The notes: generated by a model from the sequence alone, not told the origin. A stretch of DNA of 64,000 nt from Nostoc mirabile CHAB5784 (GCF_020829645.1 NZ_JAIVFS010000037.1:1-64000); one strand, 5' to 3'. Counted from the stretch's first letter, positions 8,729 through 17,655 are shown. A program made the numbers and translations.

Positions 8729-10648
8729 TCATCCCCCAGGAGCTTCACTAGCGGAAAATTGAGGCAATTGGGCGAGGGATAGGTCTTCAACCTCCGGTAA
8801 CTTTTCTAGAGAGAGGGGAGTGGATTGGGTAGCACCAGATAAGCGTTTTAAAAGGCTAGGTCTGGGGTCATGCAACAGGTAAATAATGCGATCGCCAACT
8901 TCCCACTCTTGGTTAGCTGGCATTACCTGTAAGCGTTCTTCTCGTTCTATCAATAGCGGTATCAACACCCCAGTCCGAATCTTTTCTTGGATGCGATCGC
9001 ATTGAGTAGAAAACTCCAACTCATCTAGCGTAGTTGTCCCTAGCTTGACGCGCCCATCATTCAAATATTCATTCCAAGTTTTAATCGCTAAGTCTGGGAT
9101 AAAAGCTTGATTAACTTTATTACTAACCGAAATATTCGCTTGCGGATCGCGGGGGAAAACAGCTAAGACGCGCGGCGGCTTAAATTCCTCAGCTGCTCGT
9201 TGAGCCAAAACAAAATTCACCTCGCCATTACTTGTCATAGCCAAAAAAGTACCCATAGAGGCAAGTCCTGCCTCTTCCAAAACAGCAGCATCTAGCCCAC
9301 TGCTAGCAATCACCCGCAGATTTTGCGCCTCGGCTTGCACAAGACATTCAGGGTCAGTATCAATCATGACCACGTTTTCTCCCCGTTCTTGAAAGAAGCG
9401 GGCAATTAAAAGACTTAACGGATTACAACCCACAATTACTGCCCCAGTTACGTCTTTGGAAGTGATTTGCAGCCATTTAGCAACCCAGCCAGCTGTTAGC
9501 CCTTGACAGACAACAGTCATGATAATTGTCAGGAAAACTAAAGCTTTGATGGAATCACCGCCATTAATGCCGCGCTGTGTCAGCGAAATCGCAAAAAAGG
9601 AAGCTACGGAGGCAGCAACAATTCCTCTAGGAGCAACCCAGCTTAAAAATAGTTTCTGTCGCCAGTTTAAGTCACTGTTCCAGGTACACAAGAGGATATT
9701 AATTGGGCGAACGACAAACATTAATACCAAAACAGTGAATAAACTACCCCAACCCAAAGCAAACACACTGGCAATGGATAAATCAGCAGCTAATAAGATG
9801 AACAACACCGAGACGCTGAGAATTGTCAGCTGACCCTTAAAGCTCCTTAACAGGCGTTCTTCTGGGACTGACGAGTTAGCAAAAACTGCTCCTGCAACTA
9901 CTGTTGTCATTACTCCCGATTCACTGCGGATTATTTGCGATAAGGTAAACAGGCTCCAAAGTATCGCCAATACCATTAAGTTTTTTAACTCGAATGACAG
10001 AAAACTGGCGCGTTTGAAAATCAAACTCATCAGATAACCGCCAGCACCACCAATTGCAGCACCAACACCCAGGCGCATCAGCAAACCGACGATCGCATTA
10101 ATGGGGTCAGTATCGCCATTTAAAATCGTATCAAGGACAACGAAGGCGAGTATAGCCCCTACAGGGTCAATCAAAACCCCTTCTCCTTCCAAGAGTGTTG
10201 CTACTTGCCGATCTACATTGATTTGTTTGAGCAAAGGGCCAACGACGGTTGGGCCTGTCACCACAACGATGGAAGCATAGAGAAAAGCTATGTTCCAGGG
10301 GAATTCACCCAGCCAGTGAGCAGCCATACTCCCACCAAGCAATGTGATCAGCGTTCCTAGAGTGACGAGCAGTTGTAAGCTGACTGAAACTCTACCTAAC
10401 TCTCGCAAATCCAAGTTAAGTCCGCCTTCAAACAAAATGATTGCCGTTGCTAGGGCGACAATAACTTCCAGTCCACTGCCTAGCAAATGGGGATGCAACA
10501 GCCCGATGCCATCAGAGCCAAAGAGGATGCCCAACAGCAACAACAAAACGATGCTGGGTATCCGAAAGTATGCAGCCAGCACTTGGGCGCTAATGCCTGC
10601 AAGGACGGCGATCGCCATCTGTAGGGTAATTTCAAAAGATGCTTCCAT
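8729..10648 (-). CDS. CPA1-type cation:proton antiporter with C-terminal TrkA-N/RCK domain
   Basis: A 639-residue protein. About 12 membrane helices fill residues 1-395 and carry the conserved segments LFEGGLNLDL and EGEGVLIDPVGAILA of Na+/H+ exchangers. A soluble nucleotide-binding segment (GAVIVGCNPLSLLIARFF, about residues 402-520) has the Rossmann pattern of RCK/TrkA-N domains, and a TrkA-C-like tail follows. It should exchange Na+ or K+ for H+ at the plasma membrane, with gating by bound nucleotide. The ion cannot be decided from sequence. The length and domain order match the large cyanobacterial antiporters. Confidence 0.88.
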   Translation of the reverse strand: MEASFEITLQMAIAVLAGISAQVLAAYFRIPSIVLLLLLGILFGSDGIGLLHPHLLGSGLEVIVALATAIILFEGGLNLDLRELGRVSVSLQLLVTLGTLITLLGGSMAAHWLGEFPWNIAFLYASIVVVTGPTVVGPLLKQINVDRQVATLLEGEGVLIDPVGAILAFVVLDTILNGDTDPINAIVGLLMRLGVGAAIGGAGGYLMSLIFKRASFLSFELKNLMVLAILWSLFTLSQIIRSESGVMTTVVAGAVFANSSVPEERLLRSFKGQLTILSVSVLFILLAADLSIASVFALGWGSLFTVLVLMFVVRPINILLCTWNSDLNWRQKLFLSWVAPRGIVAASVASFFAISLTQRGINGGDSIKALVFLTIIMTVVCQGLTAGWVAKWLQITSKDVTGAVIVGCNPLSLLIARFFQERGENVVMIDTDPECLVQAEAQNLRVIASSGLDAAVLEEAGLASMGTFLAMTSNGEVNFVLAQRAAEEFKPPRVLAVFPRDPQANISVSNKVNQAFIPDLAIKTWNEYLNDGRVKLGTTTLDELEFSTQCDRIQEKIRTGVLIPLLIEREERLQVMPANQEWEVGDRIIYLLHDPRPSLLKRLSGATQSTPLSLEKLPEVEDLSLAQLPQFSASEAPGG

Positions 10649-11022
10649 GTTGTAGATTTTGAGCGATTTATTTCAAAATCTCTTGTAAAAAACCGTAGAC
10701 ATTAACTTTACAAGTATTAGAGCAGAAAGCCCACCAGTGGCAAGGTTCCTGAGTCACCTTGCCACTTCCTTATACCCTTTGTCCATTGCTGAATTTAGCG
10801 TTTTTTCTATCTGACCGTCTCTCGAAGTTCCGAGCGCCGGACGCTGAAGCACCCTGCAGCAAGCCGCAGAAGCATCTACGGAATTCTTTACGTGTCTCCA
10901 TGTCTTTGTATCCTCTTCAAGCTTTCGCCTCCACCCAGTTTAGCCGCCACAAACTTTTTTTGGCAAAAGCTGTTGACAAAGGCCAGGAAATTGGTTACCT
11001 TATAAAAGGTCTGAGTCCGAAT
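10649..11022. other. Spacer with a repeat relic, upstream of tRNA-Glu
   Basis: At 10845-10880 a stretch (CCTGCAGCAAGCCGCAG followed by CATCTACG) resembles a worn copy of the small element found inside array tRNA genes. The region close to the tRNA contains TTGACA (10972) and TATAAA (11001), good candidates for -35 and -10 boxes of the tRNA-Glu promoter. Confidence 0.5.
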
Positions 11023-11095
11023 GCCCCCATCGTCTAGAGGCCTAGGACACCTCCCTTTCACGGAGGTAACGGGGATTCGAATTCCCCTGGGGGTA
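11023..11095 (+). tRNA. trnE: tRNA-Glu (TTC)
   Basis: A complete cloverleaf with acceptor GCCCCCA/TGGGGGT, anticodon loop CTTTCAC and T-loop TTCGAAT. CCA is not encoded. It stands alone, as the core cyanobacterial tRNA-Glu that also feeds 5-aminolevulinate synthesis. The array at 17-20 kb contains a second, more degenerate Glu(TTC) gene. Confidence 0.97.
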
Positions 11096-11185
11096 CTTAA
11101 AAACAATAAAAAAGCAAAAGTATTTTTTGCTGGAAATATACCAACTTAAAGTATCATCCAGGCTTTTCCTTGGATGATACTTTAA

Positions 11186-11791
11186 CTATACATAAGGTTC
11201 TTTGCTGGCTAACTCTTCTACACGCTGGTGAATAGCCAAAAGATTTGACCGCAAATCTTTACTCAGGCGGTTTTCAATGATTACCACTGGCATAGTGAGT
11301 TTAGGCCAAACTTGAATTGTGTAGCAAAGATTTGTTCCTACATACTCACCAAGGGAATAAGGCTCTAAGCACCAGCTACCAGAAAAGCCTTTAAAATCTC
11401 CCTCTACCATGCGGAAGTTAATTTCTTTAGGGAAGTATTCTTCCAAATCCAAAACTACTCGCGCACTAAAGTTGAAATTCAGTAAGCGCTGGGAGCCAAC
11501 TTGCTCTAGTCGAATACCACCATTAGGATGCTCCATTAGACGACTCTTGGCGAGGTTGGGGAGAAAGTCAGGTAAGGCTTCATAATCTGTGAGAACCTTC
11601 CAGATTTGTTCCACTGGTTGGGGAATTTGGACTTTAGCGGTGATTTGTCGCTGTCGCTCTGCTATCTTCTCAATTTGAACTTCTACCTTAGCTGCCATTA
11701 CTGCATCAGCAGTAAAATCCTCTTCGAGGTTGATATCATCACTAGGAGACTGGAGATCAAGGTTCTCTGTTGCGTTCTGTTTTTTAGTCAC
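11186..11791 (-). CDS. SRPBCC / polyketide cyclase-like lipid-binding protein
   Basis: A 201-residue protein. The segment from about residue 50, with VxIPQPVEQIWKVLTDYEALPDFLPNL, is the START/COQ10-type beta-alpha hallmark of SRPBCC proteins. Such domains form a hydrophobic pocket for a lipid or isoprenoid. No catalytic residues can be deduced. It lies 8 bp downstream of the kinase-like gene on the same strand, so the two are probably an operon. Confidence 0.75.
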   Translation of the reverse strand: MTKKQNATENLDLQSPSDDINLEEDFTADAVMAAKVEVQIEKIAERQRQITAKVQIPQPVEQIWKVLTDYEALPDFLPNLAKSRLMEHPNGGIRLEQVGSQRLLNFNFSARVVLDLEEYFPKEINFRMVEGDFKGFSGSWCLEPYSLGEYVGTNLCYTIQVWPKLTMPVVIIENRLSKDLRSNLLAIHQRVEELASKEPYV

Positions 11792-11799
11792 TTTCAGAA

Positions 11800-13863
11800 T
11801 TATAGTTTGCTTTCGTCAGAAAATTGGGGCAGAGTCAGGGTGAAGCAAATTTCGCTCTGTTCAGAATCCAAAATTGGGAGACTTTCAACTGCGATCGCTC
11901 CATTCAGATGCTGCACTAAAGACTTGACTAAAGCAAGTCCCAAGCCAGTCCCTGGAGTCCAGCGCCCTTTTCCGCGACGGAACTTGTCAAAGATATAGGT
12001 CGCTTCTTCTTGAGAGATGGCACGTCCTGTATTCGTCACCTTCATGATAACTTGATCAATTTGTTGATCAACTTGGTGAGAGGCTTCAAGGTGGACAATA
12101 GTATCATGCTCTGAGTATTTACAGGCATTTGTTAACAACTCTTGCAGGATGCGGTCAAAACTCTCCAGTTCAGTTTGCAGTTTTAGCGATTCCTCTGGTA
12201 AATCTACAGAAATCTTTAATCCCTTCTCTGCGAGTTTTTTCTCGAAAGATGCTGCTATATCTTGAATTTTAGTATTTAAATCTATAGATTCTAATTGCGG
12301 GGCTTCGTGAGGCGACTCTAGTTTCTGGAGTGTCAACAAGTCATTAATCAAGTTGATTTCTTTTGTACATTCCTGCTCTAGGATATCCATGTATCGAACC
12401 TGACGCTCTGGCGCGATTCCTGGCAAACGTAAGTTCCGAATTGACATCAGCATGTTTGTCAAAGGATAGCGCAAGCGATCGCTCATATTGCTCAAAAATT
12501 CATCTTTGAGTTCATTGAGTTTCTGCAACTGCTCAACATACTGCCGGGTTCTTTCATGCAGTTTTGCCTGGAGTTCCAGACTACTCTGTAGTTTCGCCGT
12601 TCGCTCATCTACCAAAGTTTGTACTTGGCGCAATGTCTGTGACTGAATTATGGCGTTACTTACTTGAGCACAAACCATTTGCACAAGATTTAATTCTGCT
12701 GCTTGCCAACTGCGAGTCACAGCTTGCTGTAGCACCAAGAATCCTAAGATTTTACCTTGACTCTCTAATGGCACTAATAAAACCGCAGGCAATTGCTCTA
12801 TTGCAAATAATGGAGCAGCTGAGGAAGTATCTTTTTGCTCTGTGTAATTATCGAAGACTAGTGATTTTGCAGAATCTATGAAGGCACGCTGGCATAAACC
12901 ACACTCCGAAAGCAAGAAAGACTGATCTAAGGTATCTGGTTTAGTAGTCCGAGAAATTTGGGTTTCCTTAGCCCATTCACCAACCACTCTAGCTTTCGCT
13001 TTAGGAACTTGTTTTTTAGCTTGAGTCCTAAATAATGGGTCTGTATATTTTAGTAGTATAAGCAAACCCCGATCTGCCTGTAGAGATTCGGCAGTAGAGG
13101 CGATAACTAACTGGAGCATTTGATTAAGCTCCAAGTTGCTACGGCTCAGTAATGTTAGTTGCTTGATCAAGCTTTGATACTGATTGCTCTTTTGCAGATA
13201 CTGTTGTTGATGAGCAATTAGCTGGGCTTGTGCTACGTGAGAAAAAGCGATCGCACAAGCCGACTCTACCTCTTTTAAGAGTTGTTTTTCTGATTCACTC
13301 CAATCATAGGGTTGGAATTTAATCAGGCTAATCACCCCATTATTATTGCCACCAAACCGGGTGGGAATTGCCAAAACTGCTTTTATCGGTAGTGGCAAAT
13401 ATTGACACCCAATTACCAAACTATTCTGAATGATGGAAATATCTTCAATAGTCAATGGTTCCGCAGCACATTGCAGCACTGGCGAGTGCATAAGCAACTG
13501 TTCCATCGAAAACATCTCTTCTGGGTGTGGTAATGCTAGATACTCATCAGCACACCAATTAGTAGTAATTGCTTCCTCGGATGTCTCACCAGTTACTGAA
13601 ACCAAGCAGCAACAATCTACTTGAAAGACAACGCCTAGCAATTGGGCAATATCTTGCAACATCAATGCTGTAGCGGAGCTATTGGCAATGATTTGGTTAA
13701 TCTTTTGTACCAACTTGCGGGCAGGTTCTTCCTGATGCTGCATCAGCTTGACTTGGTAAGGTTGTAGTCGATCTATGTCATCTACATAATGTGGCGGCGA
13801 CGATAAAGGCTTTTTCATTTTTGGCACGCCCTCGGATAATAAGTCCATTGTTTTTGCACCCAA
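11800..13863 (-). CDS. GAF-domain sensor histidine-kinase homologue with Asp in place of the phospho-acceptor His
   Basis: A 687-residue soluble protein with two GAF-like regions (about residues 45-200 and 240-400), a coiled-coil linker, a HisKA-like dimerisation helix and a HATPase_c domain. The H-box reads SDRLRYPL: the position normally occupied by the autophosphorylated His is Asp462. The N-box (ELLTNACKYSE) and the G2 box (GTGLGLALVK) look intact, so ATP may still bind. The codon for Asp462 lies inside a HIP1 site (12475-12482). It is either a pseudokinase that modulates another kinase or a gene losing function. Cysteines in both GAF regions might bind a chromophore, but no phytochrome-type motif is clear. 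The start is uncertain. Confidence 0.8.
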   Translation of the reverse strand: MGAKTMDLLSEGVPKMKKPLSSPPHYVDDIDRLQPYQVKLMQHQEEPARKLVQKINQIIANSSATALMLQDIAQLLGVVFQVDCCCLVSVTGETSEEAITTNWCADEYLALPHPEEMFSMEQLLMHSPVLQCAAEPLTIEDISIIQNSLVIGCQYLPLPIKAVLAIPTRFGGNNNGVISLIKFQPYDWSESEKQLLKEVESACAIAFSHVAQAQLIAHQQQYLQKSNQYQSLIKQLTLLSRSNLELNQMLQLVIASTAESLQADRGLLILLKYTDPLFRTQAKKQVPKAKARVVGEWAKETQISRTTKPDTLDQSFLLSECGLCQRAFIDSAKSLVFDNYTEQKDTSSAAPLFAIEQLPAVLLVPLESQGKILGFLVLQQAVTRSWQAAELNLVQMVCAQVSNAIIQSQTLRQVQTLVDERTAKLQSSLELQAKLHERTRQYVEQLQKLNELKDEFLSNMSDRLRYPLTNMLMSIRNLRLPGIAPERQVRYMDILEQECTKEINLINDLLTLQKLESPHEAPQLESIDLNTKIQDIAASFEKKLAEKGLKISVDLPEESLKLQTELESFDRILQELLTNACKYSEHDTIVHLEASHQVDQQIDQVIMKVTNTGRAISQEEATYIFDKFRRGKGRWTPGTGLGLALVKSLVQHLNGAIAVESLPILDSEQSEICFTLTLPQFSDESKL

Positions 13864-14443
13864 CCTCTTGGCATATTGTTCACCGTTAGTTGTGTTGCTA
13901 CACCTTGATAATTGACAAATCTTGTATGAATACTTTCTCTCACCTGTTATAGCCCTTTTCTATTGCAGATGGCCAAGTTCCCGCTATATTAAGAAAATTG
14001 CTACACAGGTAGTGAAATACTTAGGATATTCTAAAATGACCCAGCCTGATTATTTCTGGCTGCTTTATCTTCTTTATATTGAGATAATTAACTAACTTTG
14101 ACCTAGAATATCCTGTCTGTAAGTATACATAAACCGTAATTTCTCTGGAATCTCAAGAAAATTCCCCAGAAATACCCGTAAAAACACTGCATCTATTTTA
14201 AATATTTTGTAAAATTTTGTTTTTATTTTATTCCATTTAACAAGCTACTCTTTGATCTATATTGCTCTCAATCAAATATAACTAAGCCAGAGCATCAAAC
14301 AGAGTTACCTTGTAGCAGCAATGGAGTACATAAGTTAAAATTCTTAACAATCAGTTTTACTCATTGGAGAAAATAAAGCTAAGTTCTCAATGCAGCCCAA
14401 TTACTTAGTAAAAATAACTGAGCTGCATTGCCTGAATATAAGA
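13864..14443. other. Intergenic region
   Basis: AT-rich, with no coding frame and no clear repeat. It should contain the promoter for the leftward kinase-like gene. Confidence 0.4.
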
Positions 14444-14782
14444 CTATCCAGCCAAACTCTCGACACTCAGAGGAACCATATCCCCATTCCTGGTCAGCCC
14501 TAACAACATTGGTTCTTGGGGTTGAATTAGTTGACCTGTGAGTACACAGCGTTCTTCTTGCTGAGCTGTGGCAGCGATGCTAGCTCGAATGTCGGTTCGC
14601 GAAAATCGAGGCTTCCATTCACCTGATTTTTGCTGGACATAATTCCAAAGGATATCTCGGATCAAAGCTTGATATCCCTGATTGCCAGCTATTTCTTTGA
14701 GCTTATCTTTCAGTTCCCGCTCTAGGCGGATGCTGGTAACTTCCATATCGGTGGTTGGGGTGCGAGTGATCGTATGCATCAC
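14444..14782 (-). CDS. Ribbon-helix-helix (CopG/Arc-type) DNA-binding protein
   Basis: A 112-residue protein. The segment MEVTSIRLERELKDKLKEIA with the following LIRDILWNYVQ has the strand-helix-helix pattern of RHH repressors, placed near the N-terminus. The C-terminal 50 residues are unassigned. GGAG lies upstream of the ATG. TGTAGTAT-like motifs occur just upstream (about 14820-14830) and again as direct repeats at 16902-16920 before the tRNA array, which makes them candidate operators; this is inference. Confidence 0.7.
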   Translation of the reverse strand: MMHTITRTPTTDMEVTSIRLERELKDKLKEIAGNQGYQALIRDILWNYVQQKSGEWKPRFSRTDIRASIAATAQQEERCVLTGQLIQPQEPMLLGLTRNGDMVPLSVESLAG

Positions 14783-14850
14783 TATTTCTCCTTAAAGGTA
14801 TAGACAAGATAGTAATACAAGTGTAGTATGTTTAAAGCGATATTCAATAG

Positions 14851-15102
14851 GTGAAATTTTCTGTGAAATCCATTTACCCCATCTCTACTTCAATTTTGTG
14901 CGCTACCAATTGCCGAACCGATTGGGAATCAGCTGCTATGGAAGTGGAGTATTTATTTATGGGCGATGGTAGCCGAAATTATGGGCAAATCACAGAGGGT
15001 AATTATGACTTTAGACATCTCAGCATTAGTGCGCTGATTGCAAAACCAGAACTAGATGAAGAAACGGGGGGGTACAGACAAAGGAATACTGTACCGATAT
15101 GA
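14851..15102 (+). CDS. Small hypothetical protein between RHH and HNH genes
   Basis: An open frame of 83 codons from GTG, or 54 from the internal ATG at 14938 (MEVEYLFMGDGSR). No family is recognised. It is divergent from the RHH gene and is followed 28 bp downstream by a strong plus-strand terminator, which supports transcription of this stretch. Whether it is translated is uncertain. Confidence 0.35.
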   Translation: MKFSVKSIYPISTSILCATNCRTDWESAAMEVEYLFMGDGSRNYGQITEGNYDFRHLSISALIAKPELDEETGGYRQRNTVPI

Positions 15103-15130
15103 GACCAGAAAATTTTCTGGTCAATTCTAA

Positions 15131-15168
15131 CCCCCGCTTCACCGAAAACTTGAAGCGGGGGTTTTTTT
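15131..15168 (+). terminator. Strong Rho-independent terminator
   Basis: CCCCCGCTTCA pairs with TGAAGCGGGGG across a 9-nt loop and is followed directly by seven T. It separates the small ORF from the HNH gene 15 bp downstream. Confidence 0.93.
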
Positions 15169-15183
15169 ATAAGGAGTTAAGCT

Positions 15184-15744
15184 GTGACGATATCTTCTCT
15201 GCGAGACGCTGCGCGAACAATGCGCGGCGCGAACGCAATGCAAGTGTTAGAGCAATCTGTGGTGGTGTTTTCTCAAAATTACTTGCCACTGTGTCGGATC
15301 AATATCAAGCGGGCAATTGTGCTGTTACTAACAGACAAAGCTCAACCGCTAGGTTTTACCACAGAAGGCGGATGGCGAGTTCACTCACCCAGTTTGGTAA
15401 TTGATGTCCCAAAACACATTCGCTTAACAATTACTTCTAATGAGCGGATGTGGAAAGTTCCGCCAGTGAATCGGCGGGAAGTGTTGCGACGAGATCATCA
15501 CACTTGCCAATACTGCGGTAGTGGCAAACATCTAACGCTAGATCATGTGATGCCGCGATCAAGAGGCGGTTCTCACACTTGGGATAACGTAGTCACAGCT
15601 TGTGAGAGATGTAACTCCCATAAAGGCGATCGCATCCTGTTTGAAGCTGGTATGCAACTGCGTACCAAGCCAAAAGCACCAATCCACCCCGCGATTTCTT
15701 TTGCCGAACAGTTTTGGATAGATATGCAAGGAAGCCTGGAATAA
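15184..15744 (+). CDS. HNH endonuclease
   Basis: A 186-residue protein. The C-terminal half has an HNH zinc-finger nuclease core: CQYCGSGKHLTLDHVMPRSR, then NVVTACERCNSHKG, with two CxxC pairs and the catalytic His in LDHV. The N-terminal part (VFSQNYLPLCRINIKRAIVLL) is typical of the cyanobacterial family. AAGGAG lies seven bases before GTG 15184, but the first 18 codons are made of a small dispersed repeat. The family-like sequence starts at Met 15238. It is followed 17 bp later by a same-strand gene and lies upstream of the tRNA array. Confidence 0.85.
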   Translation: MTISSLRDAARTMRGANAMQVLEQSVVVFSQNYLPLCRINIKRAIVLLLTDKAQPLGFTTEGGWRVHSPSLVIDVPKHIRLTITSNERMWKVPPVNRREVLRRDHHTCQYCGSGKHLTLDHVMPRSRGGSHTWDNVVTACERCNSHKGDRILFEAGMQLRTKPKAPIHPAISFAEQFWIDMQGSLE

Positions 15745-15760
15745 CAGGAGAGCATAAGGA

Positions 15761-16150
15761 ATGCTGAAATTAACTTACACTGAAAGCAGCTTTTATTTGG
15801 AATGTCTCACCCTGTCGCTAGAAGAATGGGTAGCGCAGCGAGTGATTTTAGCCCTGCGAGTTGGGCAAAGTTTATGCATTGAACCCAGTACCGCTTCCTT
15901 TTTGCTTCCTGTTGATTTGCCAGGAGTAGAAGTGCTTAAGGCTGAGGTAAAAAGAGATGACAAAGAAATCATTGCCCTCTGTGCCTGCGATGCTGAATAT
16001 ATGGAAGTAACTCTGCGGGGTTCTTGGCTATTAGATAGTTCTAAGGATGCTGTAGGTGTGTTTTTCACCACTATGAGCGATCGCGCTGAGTTCTTTTTGC
16101 ACAAACTCTGGCAAGAATCTCAAACTTGTGCTTCTGTCATGAGCGAATAA
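15761..16150 (+). CDS. Conserved hypothetical protein, partner of the HNH gene
   Basis: A 129-residue protein with no recognised motif. The composition is that of a soluble alpha/beta protein (YTESSFYLECLTLSLEEWVAQRVILALRVG). AGGAG precedes the ATG, and the 16-bp distance from the HNH stop indicates an operon. Confidence 0.6.
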   Translation: MLKLTYTESSFYLECLTLSLEEWVAQRVILALRVGQSLCIEPSTASFLLPVDLPGVEVLKAEVKRDDKEIIALCACDAEYMEVTLRGSWLLDSSKDAVGVFFTTMSDRAEFFLHKLWQESQTCASVMSE

Positions 16151-16247
16151 ACAAAATAGTAGGGTGACTCAATTTTGGATTTTGGATTATTCAATCTAAA
16201 ATCCAAAATTTAAAATCTAAAATTCAGGGAGTAATATTTCTCCCTAT

Positions 16248-16768
16248 TTATTGTGCCATTTTTAACAATTCGGGAATTGTCACAAATCGGTAGCCTTGCT
16301 GTTTGAGTCCACTGATGATTTGTGGCAATGCTTGTATAGTTCTTTGGCGTAGACGCAAACCGGCTTGTTGGCTAGGTCAGGATTTGCTTGCAAAGCTTGT
16401 CCTACCCAAAAGAATGTCATCTTAACATCATTTTGCTTCAGGATATCCAGCATTTCTAAGGTTGTCTTCGGCTAGGGCCCATCATCAATGCCTAGAGCAA
16501 TAACCTTCTCGTTATTCCTGGGATGCACCTGATAAACTGTTTTTCCCTGAAATTTAGTCGGGACTGTAAAGGTAGGGTTTTCTACTTTGGCTGGCGGTAG
16601 TTGGGCATTAATTTGGCCCTTTGCTGGATGAGCTTGAACTTGTGCAATATGGATTTTGCTTAAAGGCTTGTTCAACCCCAATTGTGGGCCGATACTACAA
16701 GCTGTAATCGTAGAGGCGATCGCGACAAAACTAATTATCTGTTGTCGCTTGCAGGAATTCTCTGTCAC
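16248..16768 (-). pseudogene. Polysaccharide deacetylase (NodB family), broken
   Basis: The first 98 codons give a hydrophobic signal/lipobox-like start and reach the NodB motif ALGIDDGP, then hit TAG where the family has Trp. Beyond the stop the same frame continues PKTTLEMLDILKQNDVKMTF. After a deletion and frameshift near 16370 a second piece gives LKQQGYRFVTIPELLKMAQ and the natural stop. The central catalytic part is missing. Stop, deletion and frameshift together make this a dead gene. Confidence 0.88.
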
Positions 16769-16963
16769 GTCAGGCTTTTAAAGATTCACCCAATCATAAG
16801 CTGTAGTTTGACTTTTCAGAGGGTTTAGCAAGCTCAAATATAAGCGCAGAACATTTTCTAGACAATTTCAAAAAATTTTTATGAAACCCCTTGACACCTC
16901 TTGTAGTATTTTGTAGTATAAAAGTAGTGAGGCGAAAGACAAAGCTTCTCAAGGGTCAAAGTT

Positions 16964-17158
16964 ATGTTCTACATACAACTAAAGGACAGACGTTGGAATA
17001 AACCAAAGTCCCCAGTCAACAAAGCTGTTCCTACTTGCAAACCATCGGAAGTAGAAGCAATCAACCAAAAAAGTTTTAAGTTTGCACTTAGCAAAACCAC
17101 AGAATACATCCGTAATACACAACAGGCTTGCTACCTAGAGTTTCGGTTGTTTTCCTAA
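16964..17158 (+). CDS. Small hypothetical protein upstream of the tRNA array
   Basis: A 64-residue basic protein with no recognised family. It is preceded at 16902-16920 by direct repeats TGTAGTAT that also resemble a promoter region. It ends 116 bp before the first array tRNA and could be part of its leader transcript. Coding status is uncertain. Confidence 0.35.
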   Translation: MFYIQLKDRRWNKPKSPVNKAVPTCKPSEVEAINQKSFKFALSKTTEYIRNTQQACYLEFRLFS

Positions 17159-17274
17159 CAGTTTCTAACAGTTAAAAGTAAATTTTCTGAACCATGAAAA
17201 CTAAATAAGAAATGGGCAAGTTCACCAAAAATCTGTGCCTAGAAGCTTAAATATTAGGCACAGATATTAACTAT

Positions 17275-17347
17275 GGGGGTATAGCTCAAATGGGTAGAGC
17301 GATCGCAGCTCGTGCGATAGGTTACGAGTTCGATTCTCCTTGCTCCC
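17275..17347 (+). tRNA. tRNA-like gene, anticodon uncertain (array 1)
   Basis: Cloverleaf with acceptor GGGGGTA/TGCTCCC, D-stem GCTC/GAGC, anticodon stem ATCGC/GCGAT and T-loop TTCGATT. The anticodon loop reads AGCTCGT: position 33 is G instead of T, and positions 34-36 are CTC. Its identity is therefore unclear (Glu by position). Possibly inactive. Confidence 0.55.
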
Positions 17348-17351
17348 GTGT

Positions 17352-17414
17352 AGCCTTGTGGATGACTAGCTAAGTCGCTGTGCCTCTGGTGCGGGTGCAA
17401 CTTCCGTCGAGGCT
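17352..17414 (+). pseudogene. tRNA remnant without an anticodon arm (array 2)
   Basis: A seven-base acceptor AGCCTTG/CGAGGCT and a T-arm GCGGG-TGCAACT-TCCGT are in register, but only about 14 nt separate the D-arm from the T-arm. The anticodon arm appears deleted. Confidence 0.45.
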
Positions 17415-17421
17415 CCCAAAT

Positions 17422-17493
17422 GGCTGAGTAGCCAAGTGGTCGAAGGCGTCGGTCTGCAAAACCGATATCGTGAGTTCAAATCTCACCTCAGCC
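17422..17493 (+). tRNA. tRNA-Cys (GCA) (array 3)
   Basis: Acceptor GGCTGAG/CTCAGCC, anticodon loop CTGCAAA, T-loop TTCAAAT, all stems intact. CCA is not encoded. Confidence 0.92.
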
Positions 17494-17505
17494 TCTGGTG
17501 CTTTC

Positions 17506-17577
17506 CGCAGCGTAGCTTAATCAGCAAAGCCCCAGGTTCATACCCTGGTATATGCGGGTGCAAATCCCGCCGCTGCC
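17506..17577 (+). tRNA. tRNA-Met (CAT) (array 4)
   Basis: Acceptor CGCAGCG/CGCTGCC with an unpaired C1:C72, anticodon stem CCAGG/CCTGG, loop TTCATAC, T-loop TGCAAAT. The gene is followed by ACCA, so CCA is encoded. The C1 mismatch recalls initiators, but the anticodon stem lacks their three G:C pairs. Elongator Met or Ile2 is possible. Confidence 0.75.
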
Positions 17578-17584
17578 ACCAAAT

Positions 17585-17655
17585 GCAGGGATGGTGTAAC
17601 GGCAACACCTCGTGACTCCAAATCCGATGTTCTGGGTTCAAATCCTAGTCCCTGC
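17585..17655 (+). tRNA. tRNA-Trp-like (CCA), degenerate anticodon stem (array 5)
   Basis: Acceptor GCAGGGA/TCCCTGC is perfect and the T-arm is good. The loop CTCCAAA gives anticodon CCA, but the anticodon stem has several mismatches. Confidence 0.6.
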
